Notes under the pieces: model-generated
What the model was told of the DNA's origin: nothing
Databases searched by the model: none
Seen by the model: only the letters and a program-made list of their open reading frames with translations
Part shown: piece after piece, positions 7,419 through 8,907 of the stretch
How the letters are laid out: the number at the start of each line of letters is the position of its first letter
How positions within the stretch are numbered: position 1 is the first letter of the stretch
Program-made: the position numbers and the translations under genes
NCBI GenBank assembly: GCA_945876925.1
Contig: CAMCQD010000052.1
Location: 1 to 8,907, forward strand
DNA: 8,907 nt
Direction of reading: 5' to 3'
Source: an uncultured Dermatophilus sp.
Lineage (GTDB): Bacteria > Actinomycetota > Actinomycetes > Actinomycetales > Dermatophilaceae

Positions 7419-7464
7419 GCTCGTCCACAGTCACCGCCGCCAGGGCAGGCGTCCGGGCCGGGGG

Positions 7465-8907
7465 TCAGCGGCCCGGGACGATGACATCCGTGGCCGAGCC
7501 CACGCTCTGCCAGGCCGCCCCGATGCGCCGCACTGCCTCATTGGCGGTGGTCACCCCCACCAGGCCGCGCTCGCCGCCGAGGGACACCAGCGACTTGAGC
7601 CCGGTGATCGGCGGGTACTCGATCGTCGCCGAAGCCAGCGGTACCACGAGCGGGGCAGGCTCGCCGCTAGGCACCCGCGCCCCGACCACCCCGAGGGTGT
7701 GGTCGTCGATCCACATCGCCGAGGAGGCGACGGCGACATCGCCGCCCACCGGCCAGGCCGAGTCCAGGGCTACCGGGGTCTGCTGCTCATCGCGGATGAT
7801 CCCGGCCAGGTCGAGATGGTAACGGCCCTGAGGCTCCTTGCTGAGCACGAGCAGCCGGGCCCCCTCAGGCGAGGGCCGCACGTCGATGAGCTCCCGGCCG
7901 CGCAGCCAGCCCGCCTGCACCCGCCTGACCCCGGAAGCCGGCTTCCCGGAGGCGGGGGCCGCGGCCAGCGTCCAGATCGCGGGCGTGCCATCGGCCGCGA
8001 CGCCGCCCAGCCACGGACGCCCGAACCGGTCGAAGGCGGGCTGGGTGATCCGGCTGCCCGGCACGGTGACCGGCACCTGCTCCCCGGCGATCCAGCGGGC
8101 CACCCGGCCGCCGTCGGCGCTCACGCCCATGACATCGCGCAGATCCAGCGAGACCCCCAGCCGGGCCCAGCTCGCCGGGACCGTGGGCAGCCCCGGCACG
8201 CCGGGGGCATCCACCTGGCTGGGGAACGAGGTCGAGCTGACCGGCATCAGCCCGTCACCAACCCGGCGCAGCACCACCGCCGAGCGGTCCGGGGCACCCT
8301 CGAACCCCAGGTCGGCGATCGTCCGCGGGGAGCTGGTGCTGCCGCCGATATCGAGCGGGCGGCCCTCAACCTGCAATGACACGTCACTGGCACCGGGTAC
8401 CTGGCGCATGGTGCGCAGCGCCTGCGCCCAGGCGGCGCGCCGGGAGGAGGCATCCATCGCCAGCGCCCGCGACGTGAGGTCGATGTAGGCCACCCCGGAG
8501 GTGACCGGGACCGCGTTCACCGCCAGCGAAGTACCCGAGGCGAACCCGCTGCGGACCGCGCGGGCCAGGTACTCCGGCACCGGGTCGAGCAGCGAACGGG
8601 CCAGCGAAGTAGACAACCCGGGCCCCGCCTGGAACCGCCGCCAGTCGGGCACCAGCGTGGAACCGGTGGCGGACACGTACGCGACCTGGGATTCACGGTA
8701 GGCCCGGTCGAAGTAGAACTGCGAGAGCCACAGCCCGAAATCGTCCGGCAGCGCCGCGATCCGCCACTGCCCGGCGACCTGTCGCAGGGTCATCTCGACC
8801 TCGCGCACGGTACCCACCGGGGAGGAGGAATACCTCCCCTGAGCGTCCAGGGTGGCCCCTTCGGAAATCGAGACCGTCACGGTCCGGCCCGAATTGGACA
8901 CCTTCGT
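7465..8907 (-). CDS. lpqB: Lipoprotein LpqB, C-terminal 480 residues (5' end beyond the right edge)
   Basis: The gene is cut by the window edge; about 100 residues, including the lipoprotein signal peptide and lipobox Cys expected for this family, are missing. Visible in order: the end of an N-terminal NTF2-like domain (about 1-75, QVAGQWRIAALPDDFGLWLS); a GerMN (sporulation/germination-type) domain at about 96-185, with YLARAVRSGFASGTSLAVNA, GVAYIDLTSRA and RTMRQVPGASDVSLQVEG; then a beta-propeller of repeated blades to the end (for example LRGRELIDVRPSPEGARLLV, MWIDDHTLGVVGARVPSGEP). This order is specific to LpqB. In mycobacteria LpqB binds the extracellular part of the sensor kinase MtrB and affects MtrA signalling, cell division and envelope integrity. 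mtrB is therefore expected just beyond the right edge. A GTG at 8901 is internal, since the frame stays open to the edge with conserved sequence. Confidence 0.94.
   Translation of the reverse strand, partial: TKVSNSGRTVTVSISEGATLDAQGRYSSSPVGTVREVEMTLRQVAGQWRIAALPDDFGLWLSQFYFDRAYRESQVAYVSATGSTLVPDWRRFQAGPGLSTSLARSLLDPVPEYLARAVRSGFASGTSLAVNAVPVTSGVAYIDLTSRALAMDASSRRAAWAQALRTMRQVPGASDVSLQVEGRPLDIGGSTSSPRTIADLGFEGAPDRSAVVLRRVGDGLMPVSSTSFPSQVDAPGVPGLPTVPASWARLGVSLDLRDVMGVSADGGRVARWIAGEQVPVTVPGSRITQPAFDRFGRPWLGGVAADGTPAIWTLAAAPASGKPASGVRRVQAGWLRGRELIDVRPSPEGARLLVLSKEPQGRYHLDLAGIIRDEQQTPVALDSAWPVGGDVAVASSAMWIDDHTLGVVGARVPSGEPAPLVVPLASATIEYPPITGLKSLVSLGGERGLVGVTTANEAVRRIGAAWQSVGSATDVIVPGR

Noticed and set aside
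7421..7429. TCGTCCACA, a near match to a DnaA box, just upstream of comF
   Set aside because: It differs from the consensus by one base from the Streptomyces form and two from TTATCCACA, lacks the GGG context of the other two sites, and more likely supplies the weak GGA ribosome binding site for comF on the minus strand.
6892..8379. A 495-codon plus-strand open frame across comF and lpqB
   Set aside because: It spans two clearly conserved genes on the other strand plus their gap, and its Pro/Arg/Gly-rich translation has no domain.

Overview
This is a very GC-rich window from an actinobacterium (class Actinomycetia). The clearest evidence is the block lpqB - comF - hpf - secA read on the minus strand, which follows the gene order found downstream of the mtrAB two-component genes across mycobacteria and relatives. 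It is followed by a convergent Rv3235-family gene on the plus strand, the same relative orientation as in Mycobacterium tuberculosis. A BldC-like single-domain helix-turn-helix gene and a CpaE-like ATPase without P-loop lysines also fit Actinomycetia. I cannot name a genus from the sequence.

Layout, left to right. (1) 1-664, minus: the N-terminal part of a CpaE/MinD-like ATPase, cut by the left edge. (2) 665-902: a divergent intergenic region with a consensus DnaA-box-like 9-mer and a 12-bp palindrome. (3) 903-1166, plus: an excisionase/BldC-like DNA-binding protein, overlapping tail-to-tail with (4) 1088-1711, minus: a conserved actinobacterial protein of unknown function with two Sm-like repeats. 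(5) 1712-1894: a second divergent region, holding another GGGTTATCCACA and a 10-bp direct repeat. (6) 1895-2593, plus: an Rv3235/DUF6459-family protein whose low-complexity first half is encoded by a run of strong inverted repeats. (7) A 14-bp perfect inverted repeat that includes both stop codons of the convergent genes (6) and secA. (8) 2677-5451, minus: secA. (9) 5452-5700: the secA leader and the hpf terminator region. (10) 5701-6360, minus: long-form hpf. (11) 6361-6608: hpf leader. (12) 6609-7418, minus: comF-like phosphoribosyltransferase. (13) 7465-8907, minus: the C-terminal 480 residues of the lipoprotein LpqB, cut by the right edge.

Functionally the right half is envelope and translation housekeeping: LpqB is the lipoprotein partner of the MtrAB envelope-stress system, HPF dimerises idle ribosomes, and SecA drives Sec export. 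The left half holds poorly characterised actinobacterial genes. I see no mobile element, tRNA, rRNA or CRISPR array, and no clear new multi-gene system. The most interesting signals are non-coding: the inverted repeat sharing both stop codons, the hairpin run inside the Rv3235-family gene, and the two identical GGGTTATCCACA sites in divergent promoter regions.
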